A DNA stretch of 64,000 nt from assembly GCA_963556195.1 (NCBI GenBank), contig OY744525.1, positions 27,093,913 to 27,157,912 on the forward strand, read 5' to 3'. Below are positions 10,190 to 21,785 of the stretch, in pieces. This stretch comes from Sepiola atlantica (taxonomy: Eukaryota > Mollusca > Cephalopoda > Sepiida > Sepiolidae). How positions within the stretch are numbered: position 1 is the first letter of the stretch; every line of letters begins with the position of its first letter. Below the pieces are notes generated by a model. It was not told where the DNA came from and ran no database searches. It saw only the letters and a list, made by a program, of their open reading frames with translations. Made by a program: the position numbers and the translations under genes.

Positions 10190-11215
10190 AAACAATAACT
10201 TTTAGGCAAAATTCGACTTTATTCATCAACATAGTGTATCGCCTTAGAAGTAGACTAATTCCAATGCTTCTCTAACAATTCGATGCCTTTTTTGCAGAAC
10301 GATTTTTTTGGGGTCTCAAAATACTCCTTAGTTACTGATATCACTTCTTAAGCCGCATCTCTATCCCTGAAGCATTCTTTTGTGGTCTGCAAACAGCTAT
10401 TAGTCGCTGGGGCCAGATCTTGAGAATAGGGTGGGTGCAGAAGAAATTCGAAGTGCAATTCATGTAGTTTTGCCAACGTTGTGAGCGACTTGTAACACGA
10501 TGCACTTTTTCTTCATTTGTGGCCGTATTTTTTCCTTCAAAAGCATCAATAATACCCCATGATATTCACTATTGATGGTTCTTACTTTCTCAGGGTAATT
10601 GATGAATAAAATATCTTGCACATCTCAAAATATGAAGGCCAAAACCTTGCCTGCTGATATCTGCATTTTTTGGTCACTTTGGACGGCTTCCACCTGTTGA
10701 TCACCGATTTAACTCCAGAATGGTAGATACATGTTTCATTCATTGTCACATATTGATGCAAAAACTCCTTTTTGTTGCATTAAAACAATTGTAAACAATG
10801 CTCTGAATTGTCGATATTTTGTTATTTTTGACAGAATGTGAACAAATGGGGCATTCATTTTGAACACAGCTTTCTCATTGACAAATTGTTCATGAAAAAT
10901 GGTGAATACACCTTCGCCTTCTGATATCTTTAACTCGTCTGCTATCTCACACCACTTTCAATTTACAATAGGCCAAAAAAAATTTTGTGTATTTTATTGA
11001 TGTTTTCTGAAACAACTGCCGAACTTGGGTAACCTGGGCGTTCAGCATCATTTGTGTCTGTACAACCACATTTCAAGTCAGCATACCACCTGTTAGCCGT
11101 TGTTTCCGACAGAACAGAATCTGAATAACATTTATCATGCTATTACTTTGCTTGAACAGCATTTTCCCACCAGAAAGCAATACTTCATAAACACGCAAAA
11201 TGAAATTTTTTCCAT
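10190..11215 (-). pseudogene. mariner-family transposase pseudogene
   Basis: The conceptual product starts MEKISFCVFMKYCFLVGK at 11215, the usual N-terminal helix-turn-helix opening of mariner transposases. It then continues with ANRWYADLKCGCTDTNDAER, PGYPSSAVVSENINKIHKI, a catalytic block TMNETCIYH (normally GDET) and HPPYSQDLAPATNS (normally HPPYSPDLAPSDY). The 1,026-bp span equals the usual ~345 residues. Multiple stops and frameshifts occur, and two of the catalytic aspartates are replaced (D to N in the first motif, SD to TN in the last). No activity is therefore possible. The family role would be cut-and-paste transposition into TA sites. No clean terminal repeats were found. The (TA)n(GA)n tract lies about 25 bp beyond its 3' side. 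Confidence 0.85.
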
Positions 11216-11939
11216 TGTTTTGAAAATTTGCAACAGTAGCTTCACTTTAATAACTGTAATTTGTAAACTAATAATCCGATTAGACTCAAATTTTGACACC
11301 TGCCATTTGAAGGTTATTATTTTAGAAATGTTATATGGACTTGTAGCAGTGGCATGACAGATCTATTTTGTTTGTATCTACGTGCAATATCTTGTGTTAT
11401 GTTGAGTTGTGGTTCGGTTTGGCGCATGCATGGTGACGCCTAGACTTATGTAACTGCATAGGCAAGAGAACACTTCTGCGCAGACTCAATTTTCAAATTG
11501 GTGCTTAAAGAGTTTTGCGCCAAAGATGATTCAGTTCCCAATAAGACGTTTTGACAACAAGACAGCATATCCTGTTCTCGTCCCTCGCCAGAAATCAAGA
11601 CGAGATGGAAATCCAGAATACTACATTCTGTTTTTGACAAAAGTCAGCCTGCCAAACAACTCTCTTTATATTCCAGTGTTCCCTTTGAATAAAGTTGATT
11701 TATAGTTTAGTGGAAATGTTGGAAGATGGTGACCCTTTTTCTTATTTGATATTCAATTCCAGTCAGATTCGGCAAGACCTGTGCAACTCTACCAAACGGC
11801 TGTCTACATCCTGACATTCTTCTAGACCCATCATCTTACAAAAAACTAACGACTTTTTATTAGTGATTCCATCGATATGTCAGGCCCGGAACTTATTGAG
11901 TGATGTGTTATATATATACTAACATATTTTTAATGGAGC

Positions 11940-11974
<35 letters not shown>

Positions 11975-12390
11975 AATATATGATTACAATGTATAGTAAG
12001 TATAAAGTGAAAAAGTGATAGGTATATGATTATTTATACAGGTATTCACACACCACACTTTCATGTGTGTATGCTTCTATACTTTTATAAGTATGTATTT
12101 CTAGGTGTAAACTCATTCTTTAACCTATTTCATAAAAAGTAAAGATCTTCATCGCTAGTTCTATTTGAAATCTCTCAGAACTGAAGTACAGTCCCCATGT
12201 GTACTACCACCAAACAAGACGGTCAAGGACCCCAAATCAGATTCAGAGTCATTTTATTAACATTGACTTGCTTTTATTCACGTTACACTGTCAATCATCA
12301 ACTATTATAATATAAATCTTGTATCTGCATGGCCGGCACATATTACCTACAAACCTACTATCAATCATTAACTATAACAATATACATCGT

Positions 12391-12393
<3 letters not shown>
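11216..12393. other. unassigned DNA
   Basis: Holds a TA tract (11941-11968). A ~33-bp imperfect direct repeat (TCAATCATCAACTATTATAA near 12292 and TCAATCATTAACTATAACAA near 12361) flanks GTATCTGCATGGCCGGCACA. A short minus-strand open frame (11446-11640) has no recognised relatives. Confidence 0.5.

Positions 12394-12461
<68 letters not shown>
12394..12461. repeat. (TA)n microsatellite
   Basis: About 33 uninterrupted TA units. The Tyr-Ile frames are spurious. Confidence 0.95.
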
Positions 12462-12465
<4 letters not shown>

Positions 12466-12960
12466 CTTTTTTCATTTTACTTCGATGGAAGTTCTCAGAA
12501 ATCAAGGGGCCCTCTTCCTGAGGCTAACACTTGATCTCTATATGAGATACACAGATATCCGAGTGTTCAATCATAGTTCTTCTTTATTTCTCAAAAGTTG
12601 AGATAATAAAGAAGTGAAGAACATTGATTCTCCTCTCCCCAATTGACCAGTTAACTATTTTATAGTATACCTTTTATGTGGTCTATTTGTCTCACCAAAT
12701 TCCAGGACAGGAATTCGTGTGGTCTGGTGGAGTATCCAGCTTAGTGCTGTTACTAGAGGAAACACCACTTGGAGAAGGTGCACCATTCCTCATAGTAGCC
12801 AGTGTAGCAATACCGAGGGGATCTTATTTGAGCTTCGAATACTATGTTATTTTGAATATTTGGTAAGGGTTTACTTGTACGCTGAAGTATCCTCATGCCA
12901 GGTTGTCCTGACAAATCCCTGTATAGAGAGACCGTAGACACTCGAGGGTAGTGTCTTGGA

Positions 12961-12963
<3 letters not shown>
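12462..12963. other. unassigned block between two TA tracts
   Basis: A 500-bp block of higher GC than its flanks, ending exactly at a long TA tract on each side. This is the pattern of an inserted element with TA tails, but no tRNA boxes, TIRs or transposase motifs were recognised. Confidence 0.4.

Positions 12964-13043
<80 letters not shown>
12964..13043. repeat. (TA)n microsatellite
   Basis: About 40 uninterrupted TA units. Confidence 0.95.
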
Positions 13044-13046
<3 letters not shown>

Positions 13047-13457
13047 AACCTTGATTTTATGAACAGTAAAAACACATAACGTGTTCTTTTGTCTTTTAAA
13101 AGATTTTTTAAATTCACAAAAAATCATTTTCGCTATTCATATCAGAAAATATGAGGATTCTTTTAAGATGATTTTCTAGTCACAATTTAAGCTAATTTTT
13201 TTTTACTAATATCCTAGTGTATTTCTTGAAATTATAAGTCCGTAACAAAATTTAAACAAATTTTTTTTAAGATAATGTAATTGAGATTTACTTTTTTAGC
13301 ACAAAATTATATTGGATAATAAAGTGGACATTTTACGTAGTTATGCACTTTATTGCAATTTTATGAATGTGCTAAATAAAAGAAAAAATATTCGCTTACA
13401 ATTTATTTTCGAGATTTAGAAAGATACGTCGTTCATTTAAAAGCATTGGTGGGTCAG

Positions 13458-13715
13458 TATTATTAAAATTGAAAATAGAAGCCTTTATCAATGCAAGATT
13501 AATTTATTTTATTATTTTTTTTTTACTTTAATCTTATTAATTTCAGAATAATATTCTATCATCAGAGTTGATCAGTATTGTGTATTTTTTTTTAAATGAC
13601 ACAATACTGGTCAACTCTGATGATGGAATATTATTCCGAAATTAATAAGATTAAAGTAAAAAAAAATTGATTAATCTTGCATTGATAAAGGCTTCTACTT
13701 TCAATTTTAATAATA
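13458..13715. mobile_element. 258-bp hairpin (foldback MITE)
   Basis: The arm 13458-13583 is the near-perfect reverse complement of 13599-13715, with a loop of about 15 bases (13584-13598). Paired blocks include TATTATTAAAATTGAAA, TAGAAGCCTTTATCAATGCA, ACTTTAATCTTATTAATTTC and TCATCAGAGTTGA.CAGTATT. The differences are few, mostly in a T run, so the hairpin is young or maintained. No frame, no TSD identified. Confidence 0.85.
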
Positions 13716-14346
13716 TTTTCGAGATGTTTCAATAAATGGACAATTAAAAGAAATTATTTCAACGCAAAATGTATTTTGTAATTTAAATGTAAAATCGTTA
13801 AACATGACTGATATACTGCAAACAAATGTAAGAAATATCCAATTTAAAATTAAGAATTGATGAAAATCGGTTTTTCTTTTTAGATAGAAAGTGGGGATTG
13901 TTTCGATGTAACAAACGAAACAAGAATTCTAAGAACAAAATTTATACATTTTAAAATATCGGCCATCGAAAATCACAGAGAAAAAAGTGTTTTCACCTAT
14001 AAAATGCTATCTACGGTGAGTTAATAATACATGTTTTAAATAATTAATTTTTGCTATCAAATTATTTGTTTGTATTGTTAACATGAACTGTAAAAAATAT
14101 GTAAAAAATACTTTATAAATATAAGTATTGTGGTGGTAAAATAAATTGTAAAAAAAATAAATATTACTAACTTAAATGTATTTAAAACACAAAAACATTA
14201 CAAATAGAATAAACTATGCGGTCTAAAGAGCCATAAAAACCCTCACTTTGGATGAAGATGAGAGAAAACATTTTCAGTTGTCAAGCCAATGCAAAACTAC
14301 CAACAATGCACATAACAGTGCCTAAAAATTCATAAAACCATATTTA

Positions 14347-14538
14347 ACTAGTAAGGTTGACGAGACGGGAATACTTGCTGTGTTAGGGGATTTGAATGGT
14401 TATGTTGGACAGATCTCTGATGGTTTTAAGGGTGCTCAAGGAGAAAATGGATATGGTAATAAGAATGTAAAAGGAGAAAGAATCTTAGAATTTCGTTTCA
14501 CCATGGACATGGTTGCAAATACGATTTTCAAAAAATAA
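14347..14538 (+). pseudogene. LINE endonuclease fragment
   Basis: A 63-codon frame contains ILAVLGDLNGYVGQI, GENGYGNKNVKGERILEF and ANTIFKK followed by a stop. It matches the C-terminal part of apurinic-type endonuclease domains in LINE ORF2 proteins, where the motif is GDFNGHVG and the N is catalytic. The F of GDFN is L here. The frame stops immediately before the trinucleotide array at 14541. The same LINE lineage left C-terminal scraps at 26826-27225 and 36237-36560, both also joined to simple repeats. Confidence 0.8.
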
Positions 14539-14540
14539 AC

Positions 14541-14929
<389 letters not shown>

Positions 14930-16008
14930 ATATATTAGAGAGTTTAAAACAAGAAATTAAAAAAATCATACAAAATGGCATGTTAAGTATATGGAATAGT
15001 GGATGAGCATGAACAGACTAATAAAAATAACATAGATACATCTCTAAAGCCAACAGACATTTCGGTCGATTCAAACGACCTTGGTCTGTCATGTAGAAGG
15101 GCTTTGTTGAAAAGACGACCCGGAAAGATGGTAAAGGAGAGAGTGTGAGTGAAATGAGTGGTTGTGAGGCAATGAACAAGTAGGAGGGAGATAGGTGGGT
15201 GTTTTTGTCAGCTGTGATCGAGGGGGGAAGGGGGGGGGGAAGAAAGAAAGAGGCAATATATCTATAAAATTAATAAAAGTAACAAAAAGCAGAATACGAT
15301 GTTGGTACACATTTTGTTCTAATGCAAACTCCATCAGTAAACGACAAAGTTTATTTAGAAATTGATAATTATTATTTTTCATTTTCGTTAGACGTTTCAT
15401 GAATGACTTCCAATTTTTCCTGTCGGTTGCCATTTAACTTGTGTCGTCCGCCAGGATCAGGTCATCATCAACTAATCCCCTCCATGTCTTAAGCGGCCTA
15501 ATGTGTGGCTTTCGGGCCATCGATATCAATGTGGGACACACTTTGTAGCGTTTCGGATGACTAACGTCGGGTGACATGACCGTACGTTGAGACGTGGTTG
15601 TACGATGTACTTGTTCATGGAGGCCTGTATAATGAGACCGGCAATTATATTTATAAAAATATGAGAGAGACTCAGCAAGTGTTAATCAGTCCATTAGCAG
15701 ACACTGACTACTTCAATATATAGATTTTTTTTCTTTTTGTAAGAAAATCAATAAATGGTTTTGTATTTCTTTATGAAAAAAATGTTATTCTGAAACAAAG
15801 TCAGTTTGAAAAACTGCTTACTTTTGGAAAGGTGTGAGGTTCAGTGACATCAGATATGGTGCCATGCTAAACACGTTCCTTTCAGTTGCTAGCATAACTG
15901 ATGTGCTGAATGTGTACACTTGGTTCCATTTTCCTTTCAACATCTTAATTTTTCTTCAAAAAATGTATCAAAGTTAAAAAACAAAACCTTCTGCTACATA
16001 AGTAAATG

Positions 16009-16010
<2 letters not shown>
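14930..16010. other. unassigned DNA with short dispersed-repeat scraps
   Basis: 15060-15110 carries an ATTTCGGTCGATTCAAACGA motif reminiscent of the hairpin motif at 480-500. 15375-15415 (AGACGTTTCATGAATGACTT) recurs at 21985-22015 (AAACGTTTCGTGAATGACTT). A G-run sits near 15220-15240. No gene recognised. Confidence 0.5.

Positions 16011-16068
<58 letters not shown>
16011..16068. repeat. (TA)n microsatellite
   Basis: About 29 TA units. Confidence 0.95.
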
Positions 16069-16071
<3 letters not shown>

Positions 16072-16612
16072 GTCTCGGAAGTTTCTCAACCATTAAAACT
16101 ATATAAAAAAATTAAAAAAATTTTTTAACTTTTAGTCCCAAGTCGTTCAGTGGAAAATCACTCATGTAAGTCAATTTATTTTTTTACAGTTATTATATTA
16201 GTTTGCTTCTAACATTATTTAAGGGATCATCAGTTGTTTACCATGAAAAACTGTTTCGGGAATTTAAAAACAAGACAGTATTTAATTTCATGGCTTCCCA
16301 GCAGAGTTGATCAGACCCCACTTCCCTTAAAAGACAAAAACATAAACGTTCCATATACTAAATCTAAGTTTTGTTCCATATAAATGTTTTGCTAACTTAT
16401 ATTAGTTATTAAAAAAAATAAAAAATAAAGATAAAATAAAAAAGTCTTCCTTACCTGTGTTGTTCGTCTGTCTAATAAAATTTAGCCGTTACTTACAAAA
16501 ATATTGCTGCATTTTAAAGTGTTTGGACGAATCTATTACACTACTTTTTAGACTGGTGATACCAGATCAGGCTGCCCTGTGGCTCCCTGAGACGAAATTC
16601 ACCTACATTGAC

Positions 16613-16613
<1 letters not shown>

Positions 16614-16649
<36 letters not shown>
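16614..16649. repeat. T36 homopolymer
   Basis: Thirty-six consecutive T. On the minus strand this is an A tail, which could mark the 3' end of a retroposed sequence lying at 16650 and above. That flank shows no recognisable gene. Confidence 0.85.
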
Positions 16650-16650
<1 letters not shown>

Positions 16651-16733
16651 TAAAACTTAATTATGTTCTACAAAACCAAAAACAAAAACAACAGTCCCTC
16701 TCCCTTTCTCCCTCCCCTTTTTTATTTTATTTT

Positions 16734-16958
16734 TAGAACTTGAAGCATAAATCTTTTACTATAATGACCAGATTCGGCATTAAATAACCCAAAAAGGGTT
16801 GATATGCCGTAAAACAAAACTACCAAACCAAAAACGATGATTAAACATTTGAAGATATAAAGAACTTGAAGCATAAAAACTTTTACTATAATGACCAGAT
16901 TCGGCATTAAATAACCCAAAAAGGGTTGATATGCCGTAAAACAAAACTACTAAACCAC
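16734..16958. repeat. tandem pair of SINE tails (~126-bp period)
   Basis: Two almost identical ~97-bp copies start at 16734 (AGAACTTGAAGCATAAA) and 16860. Each contains TTCGGCATTAAATAACCC, AAAAA and GGGTTGATATGCCGTAAAAC, which can fold into a hairpin (CGGCAT...AACCC / GGGTT...ATGCCG). The same tail ends the SINE at 8499-8700 and the relic at 5757-5845. Confidence 0.85.
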
Positions 16959-17221
16959 TACTTTTTAGGTGATTAATGTATTCTTATTTTTAGTTTTATA
17001 TTAAAAATCTAAAAAATATCAACATATCAAAATATTTTTAAAAAGAAAGAAAAAATTAAAAATATATATATATATACATATATATACTTTTAGTCCCTCC
17101 TCCTCCTACCCCTCCTCCTTTGTTGTCCAATTCCCCGTTGTCATCAACCTCAAATAAATACTAATTATCCTTGTCCACTCACAGCGTTTCCAATCGGCAT
17201 TCACAAGCCAACTGCCGATTT

Positions 17222-17223
<2 letters not shown>

Positions 17224-17287
<64 letters not shown>
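17224..17287. repeat. (TA)n microsatellite
   Basis: About 30 TA units with one G interruption. Confidence 0.9.
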
Positions 17288-17291
<4 letters not shown>

Positions 17292-17348
17292 AGCTCCCGG
17301 CACTTGACAATGTTTACATTGAGATATCACTTACATTCAGTCAGTGTC

Positions 17349-17476
17349 GTATGATAGTGCAGAAGTAGAGGCGCTGACTGTCAGCTCGACGGTTGAGTTT
17401 CAATCTTGGCTTGAGACACTAGCTGGTTTAGCCGCACTGAAGAACTGTGATACAGCAAAACAGTCTGTATGTGGAT

Positions 17477-17528
<52 letters not shown>
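17349..17528 (+). mobile_element. degenerate SINE with TA tail
   Basis: A B-box-like GAGTTTCAATCTT (17394-17406) is followed by TAGCCGCACTGAAGAAC, GATACAGCAAAACAG and TCTGTATGTGGATGACT. It then passes directly into about 24 TA units (17481-17528). The SINE at 47905-48040 has the matching tail (TAGCCACACTAAGGAGAC, GATACGGCGAAACAG, TGTCTGTACAG). The shared tail is the best evidence. The A box is weak here. Confidence 0.65.
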
Positions 17529-17531
<3 letters not shown>

Positions 17532-17681
17532 AATACTATACATTACTGTGTCTGTTGGAGATACCTCAGTTTTATCTATTTCGTCATCCTGGATTTAGGG
17601 GCAACATTCGTTGGCCCTGTTAGATGTTGATTACTCTAAGATTAAGTTTAAAAAAATTTGTTCAATTAACTTACTTGTCAT

Positions 17682-17688
<7 letters not shown>

Positions 17689-17738
<50 letters not shown>
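17689..17738. repeat. (TA)n tail adjoining the LINE 3' end
   Basis: About 25 TA units abut the 3' end of the minus-strand LINE, so on that strand the element ends ...GCAATCACC(AT)n. Confidence 0.9.
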
Positions 17739-17740
<2 letters not shown>

Positions 17741-17779
17741 TGATTGCTTCTTCTTGACAGAAGTTTGTCATCTTTTCAA

Positions 17780-17989
17780 TTAGTTGCTGTGCAGCTGTGC
17801 AGCTGTGCAGCTGTGCGCACATAGGTGGCTCTTTAACCCAGCTTCAGTCTTACATGGGCGTTCACATATGTGACACAAAAACTTTCCTTCTAGTAAGGGT
17901 GTCTGCATATTAACATTATGAATCCAAGAATGTCTTTTCAGGCCACTTTTAGATTTGCAGATTAGACCACAAATATGATAACTTAGCAC
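17780..17989 (-). pseudogene. LINE C-terminal tandem C2H2 zinc fingers
   Basis: Two finger-like units: YHICGLICKSKSGLKRHSWIH (first cysteine lost or changed to Y) and FLCHICERPCKTEAGLKSHLCAH, whose spacing is C-X2-C-X12-H-X3-H. The spacing and the GLKSH helix match fingers found at the C-terminus of cephalopod LINE proteins, where they would bind nucleic acid during insertion. After the fingers, GCTGTGCA is repeated four times (17787-17816), giving SCTAAQLHS-like residues. It could be mistaken for a small zinc-finger gene. Confidence 0.75.
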
Positions 17990-18099
17990 TGGAGGCCGTG
18001 TTGTTATAGGCTCCTCATGAAACTGTTGATCCTGTCTTTGGTTGTGTGATGTAAGACGATTTACAAGTCCAGTTTTTGACAGAAAAAACTATCACATAC

Positions 18100-19665
18100 A
18101 ATGCACTTCAGTTCATGTTGTATATTATCTGACACCATACTATTTGACCGTTTAAGGACTACAGTGTCAGGCGTGAAATTCTTCTAGTCTTGCGTGAAAG
18201 TCTCCGAATACAACTTTCTAAATTAAATCTTTCTAAACGCTTAAAGTGTCTTCTATATGCTGTCCAAGTCTCTTACCCATATAGCAGGGTAATAATAACA
18301 CATGCTCCATAAGCACTAATCTTTGTCTTTGATGTAATTCCTTGATCTGACCATACACGTTTCTCCAGTTTGCCAAAAGCAGTACTGGCTTAGGCTATTC
18401 TGTGATTTATCTCAACATCAAGCGTATAGTCCGAACTCAGCGTACTACCAAGATACACAAAGCTTTCCTTAACCATTAATCTCTTCCCATCAACCAAGAT
18501 GTTTGGTTCAACATATGACATTCCAATAGGAGGAGAATACATAACATATGTTTTCTTGAAACTGATGATAAGTCCAAAAGCTTTACGTGCATTGGATAAC
18601 TTATCCATAATCAGTTGCATGTCCTCCTCTGTATGAGAAACAAGGTCTGCATCATCTGCATATAGAAATTCAAGAGAAAAGTTCTGAAAGGTTCTCGACT
18701 TTGCATTGAGACGTCTAAGGTTAAAAGGTTTGCCTGATGTACGAAACCGAATCTTCGCCCCAATATCGCAATCCTTAAAAGTATGCACCAGCATCACAGC
18801 AAAATATATGGAGAATAATGTGGGAGCAAAGACATCACCTTGTTTCACACCGTTATCAACTGATATTGGATAAGACAGTGATCCATTAAAGTTCACTCAG
18901 GTTTTCATGAAGCATCTCCACAAAACTTGTAGGACAGCCTAGTTTCCCGAGAATCTTACAAGGTGAACTGCAATTGATGGTATCAAAGGCTTTTGTCAGA
19001 TAAATAAAAACTTGGTATAATGGTACATGCTGCTCCATACATTTTTCCATGAGCTGGCGAGCAGAAAATATCATGTCCATTGTGCCGTGGCCAGATCTAA
19101 AACCACATTTTGAAATGATAGAAGGACAAATCCATCATCAAACGATTCAAAAGAATGTTTGACAAAACATTCCCCCCTTTATAAAGTGGAATCATTATTG
19201 CATCAATCAAATCTTGAGGGACAGAATTACCATGCCAAACAGCAAGGATGAGTGCATAAATTGCATTGGCAACGCTATCATCTCCAAACAACGATAATTC
19301 GACAAGTATCCCATCAAGTCCTGATGCTTTTCCCGTGTTAATTTCTTTAATGGTGCTTTTTTGTCTCATCAGTGCTGAGATCAATCATCATCTCTTCGAC
19401 GATTTTTGAGGGAAACTATCAATAACCAAATCTTTATTTCAGATGGATTATCAAATAAATCCTTAAAATGTTCTGTCCATCGCTCGATGATGCCCTCAGC
19501 ATCATTGAAAAGGGTAGAACCATCTTTAGACTTCACGAGTTCCATTGTTGGAGGCTGTGGACCAAAAGTTTGTCTGATTTTGTTATACATAGCTTTCGAA
19601 TTCTTGCGGTCATAAGCTGTCTGGATTTCCACTGACATTTTGACCCACCATCTGTTCTTCATTTG
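18100..19665 (-). pseudogene. LINE reverse transcriptase domain
   Basis: Ordered RT blocks: GPQPPTMELVKSKDGSTLFN and ERWTEHFKDLFDNPS (pre-RT); NTGKASGLDGILVE (box 1); PQDLIDAIMIPLYKGG (box 2); DMIFSARQLMEKCMEQ and YQVFIYLTKAFDT (box A, normally FVDLTKAFDT); NGVKQGDVFAPTLFSIYFAVML (box B); LEFLYADDADLVSHTEEDM (box C, YADD at about 18651-18662); IISFKKTYVMY (D); FVYLGSTLSSD (E). The thumb follows to about 18100. The catalytic YADD pair is intact, but the first catalytic D of box A is replaced by Y (FVDL to FIYL), and at least five frame breaks separate the segments. Confidence 0.9.
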
Positions 19666-19984
19666 ACGTGTCTCATGCTGCAGTTTTAATTTCGCTTCCT
19701 TAAAAGACTTTCTGCAATTACTTTAGCTGGTCCATTTGAACACAGACATACCTCATAAGCATTGTTTTTCTCTTCCAAAAAATTGGTGATTGTAGAATCA
19801 TTTTCATCAAACCAATCCCTATGTTTGGTCTTCCTAAGACCAAGAACTTCAGTTCCTTTGGTATATATCTGTGACTTGAACTACTCTCAGGTTCCGTCAA
19901 ATGTGATATTAACAAATGAGGTTCTAAGAATTTCATGTACATCTTTATTTTGTAATTTGGAGACATCAATGCATTTAGGTACTT

Positions 19985-20770
19985 TTACTCCATTGGCCAT
20001 GACCTTTTTCCTTATACATATCTTAAGTTTTACACGAACAAGTGTGTGATCAGTGCCACAGTCTGCACCCCACATAACTCTTACTGTACACATGTCCTTA
20101 AGATCATGCTAACGCGTGAGGACATAATCTAGAATATGCCCGTGTTGTGATCTAAGATGTATCCATGTTACTTTGTGAATGGGTTATTGTTGGTAAAAGG
20201 TATTACATACCGATAGTTTATATTCGTTGCACAATTGAAGAAGAATACCGTTATCATTTGCCTTACCAAAGCTGTATTTGCCTTAGGCATCCCAGGTGTT
20301 GTGATAACTTCCAACCAGTGCATTAAAGTCTCCAAGTAACAAAATCTTATCCGCTTTTGGTATTCTTTTGATACAATTCCTTAGATCTTGATAAAAACTC
20401 ATTATGACATCCTGACTACTATCCAAAGTAGAGTATATACTGAGATAACTGATGCGTAACGACCACAATGTAAATGTACCCTCAGTAACATTATTCGATT
20501 ATTAATTCTACAAGGTTGCTCTAACTTGGATGTGCTCCTTGTCTTGATAACAAAACCAACTCTTCCTTCCTTTTTTACTCCCTTGGATTTGCCATTCCAG
20601 AAGAAAGTGTACCCTGCACCTTTTTCAGTAAGTTGATATTCAACACTAAAACGTAGCAATATCCATGTTCTATCTAGCCAGTTCACTGGCAACAATAGCT
20701 TTTCTCCGCTCTGGATTAACTGACTCTTTCCGATCAAGAAGTGCCATTTGTTCCAGGTAGCAATATTCAA
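19985..20770 (-). pseudogene. LINE endonuclease domain (EEP fold)
   Basis: Starts NIATWNKWHFL (family NIATWNTWTLL), then TEKGAGYTFFWNGKSKG, GRVGFVIK, DKILLLGDFNALVGSYHNTW, ILLLQLCNEYKLSVCNTFY, HGHILDYVL and CGTDHTLVRVKLKI. The GDFN catalytic asparagine and the terminal DH pair are kept. An early ETR/SETW segment is lost, and frames shift near 20470, 20290 and 20100. In the family this domain nicks target DNA to prime reverse transcription. Confidence 0.88.
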
Positions 20771-21190
20771 TTTAGTTTTCTTGTTAGCTTACATTCCATT
20801 TCTTTTTCTTTTATTTCCCCAGCAGAAATGAACAACTGTCAGCCGCAGGTAGCTGACCAGCTGAAAAGAAGAACAGACAATTTTTAGGTCATCTTTTCTA
20901 GACCCCCCCCCCCATGACCTGCATGAGCAGCGCTATCCCCAAAAGGACTGCTCAATCGCAAAAAGCTAGTTCCTGTCCCCCAAACTAACAGCAATGTTAT
21001 GATAAGCTTTGAGCCGACTGTGTGCAGATTTGTGCCTGTATACTTCCAACTTGTTAGGTCTGTACACGTCGCCCTGCCTCTATTGCCACAGGACTTGTGA
21101 AGAAGAGATATCTGTACAAAAAGATCTCAATGATAAATGCTTGGACTACACATATAGCACCCGCTGAGCATCCACAGTCAGGATTCAATG
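20771..21190 (-). promoter_or_regulatory. LINE 5' leader
   Basis: Non-coding, with GATAGCGCTGCTCATGCAGG and a run of 11 Gs just upstream (on the minus strand), as in leaders of this LINE family. Pol II internal promoter elements are expected here but none can be identified. Confidence 0.5.
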
Positions 21191-21732
21191 ACAAGCAGAT
21201 GCAAGATAACTGGTAACTGTATCAGCCGCAGGTTTCCTTGAGTGTCCTTCTCTTCTCACAATAGTAACGACTTGTCGAAAGATACTTTCAGCCACACAGG
21301 TCAGACCACCACTAGCCGTCAGATACTGGACAGACGCATAATGGATTTGAACACACAGTCTTCGCCGTATCCCTGGCAAGGTGGCTTCTGTGTATTATGC
21401 CTTGCCAAAGGGTAACCCGTGATTTCGTCCAGCACTGCTTATTGGATATTCGCACGCTGACCTTTATATCTAAAGGCTTTTCCTCTATCTGATGAGTGAA
21501 AAAAAAAGAACCAAATGCCTACATACTCTCAACAAGGACATGTAACATGTTTCGTAGATACTCATCCATGATGATACAATAATCTGGACAGTGCTTCATT
21601 CCATATGTCACCAGAGTTCTTGGAGGAAAAGTGAAGGCCGTAGCTTGCCGTTAGTTGCCAATCAGATGCAGTGGCTATGGTCACCAGATAGCCGCCAGAT
21701 ACTGGTCAGATGCATCTCTGGGTTTTCTAGAA

Positions 21733-21736
<4 letters not shown>
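21191..21736. other. unassigned DNA with a repeated motif
   Basis: CCGTCAGATACTGGACAGAC (about 21316) recurs as CCGCCAGATACTGGTCAGAT (about 21691), suggesting an old local duplication. A minus-strand TGTTCAAATCC near 21345 resembles a B box but no A box is evident. Confidence 0.4.

Positions 21737-21782
<46 letters not shown>
21737..21782. repeat. (TA)n microsatellite
   Basis: About 23 TA units. Confidence 0.95.

Positions 21783-21785
<3 letters not shown>

Larger units (their letters stand above)
17740..21190 (-). mobile_element. nearly full-length, broken LINE (CFDP2-like non-LTR retrotransposon)
   Basis: In minus-strand order: a leader (21190-20771), an endonuclease domain (20770-19985), a linker (19985-19665), a reverse transcriptase (19665-18100), a C2H2 zinc-finger tail (17989-17780) and an AT tail. 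The translated blocks follow the order of proteins annotated as craniofacial development protein 2-like or LINE endonuclease-reverse transcriptase in invertebrates. Many frameshifts and stops separate the pieces, so it cannot move. The ~3.4-kb length fits a one-ORF LINE. No clear TSD was seen. Confidence 0.9.

Noticed and set aside
10047..10275. Tyr-Ile repeat proteins (also at 12319-12601, 12753-13127, 17171-17368, 21591-21864, 50217-50673, 55549-56145, 61703-61906)
   Set aside because: They are TA microsatellites read in frame.
17780..17989. Small independent C2H2 zinc-finger gene
   Set aside because: It lies on the same strand directly behind LINE reverse transcriptase blocks, and such fingers are a known LINE C-terminal feature. 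One finger has lost a cysteine.
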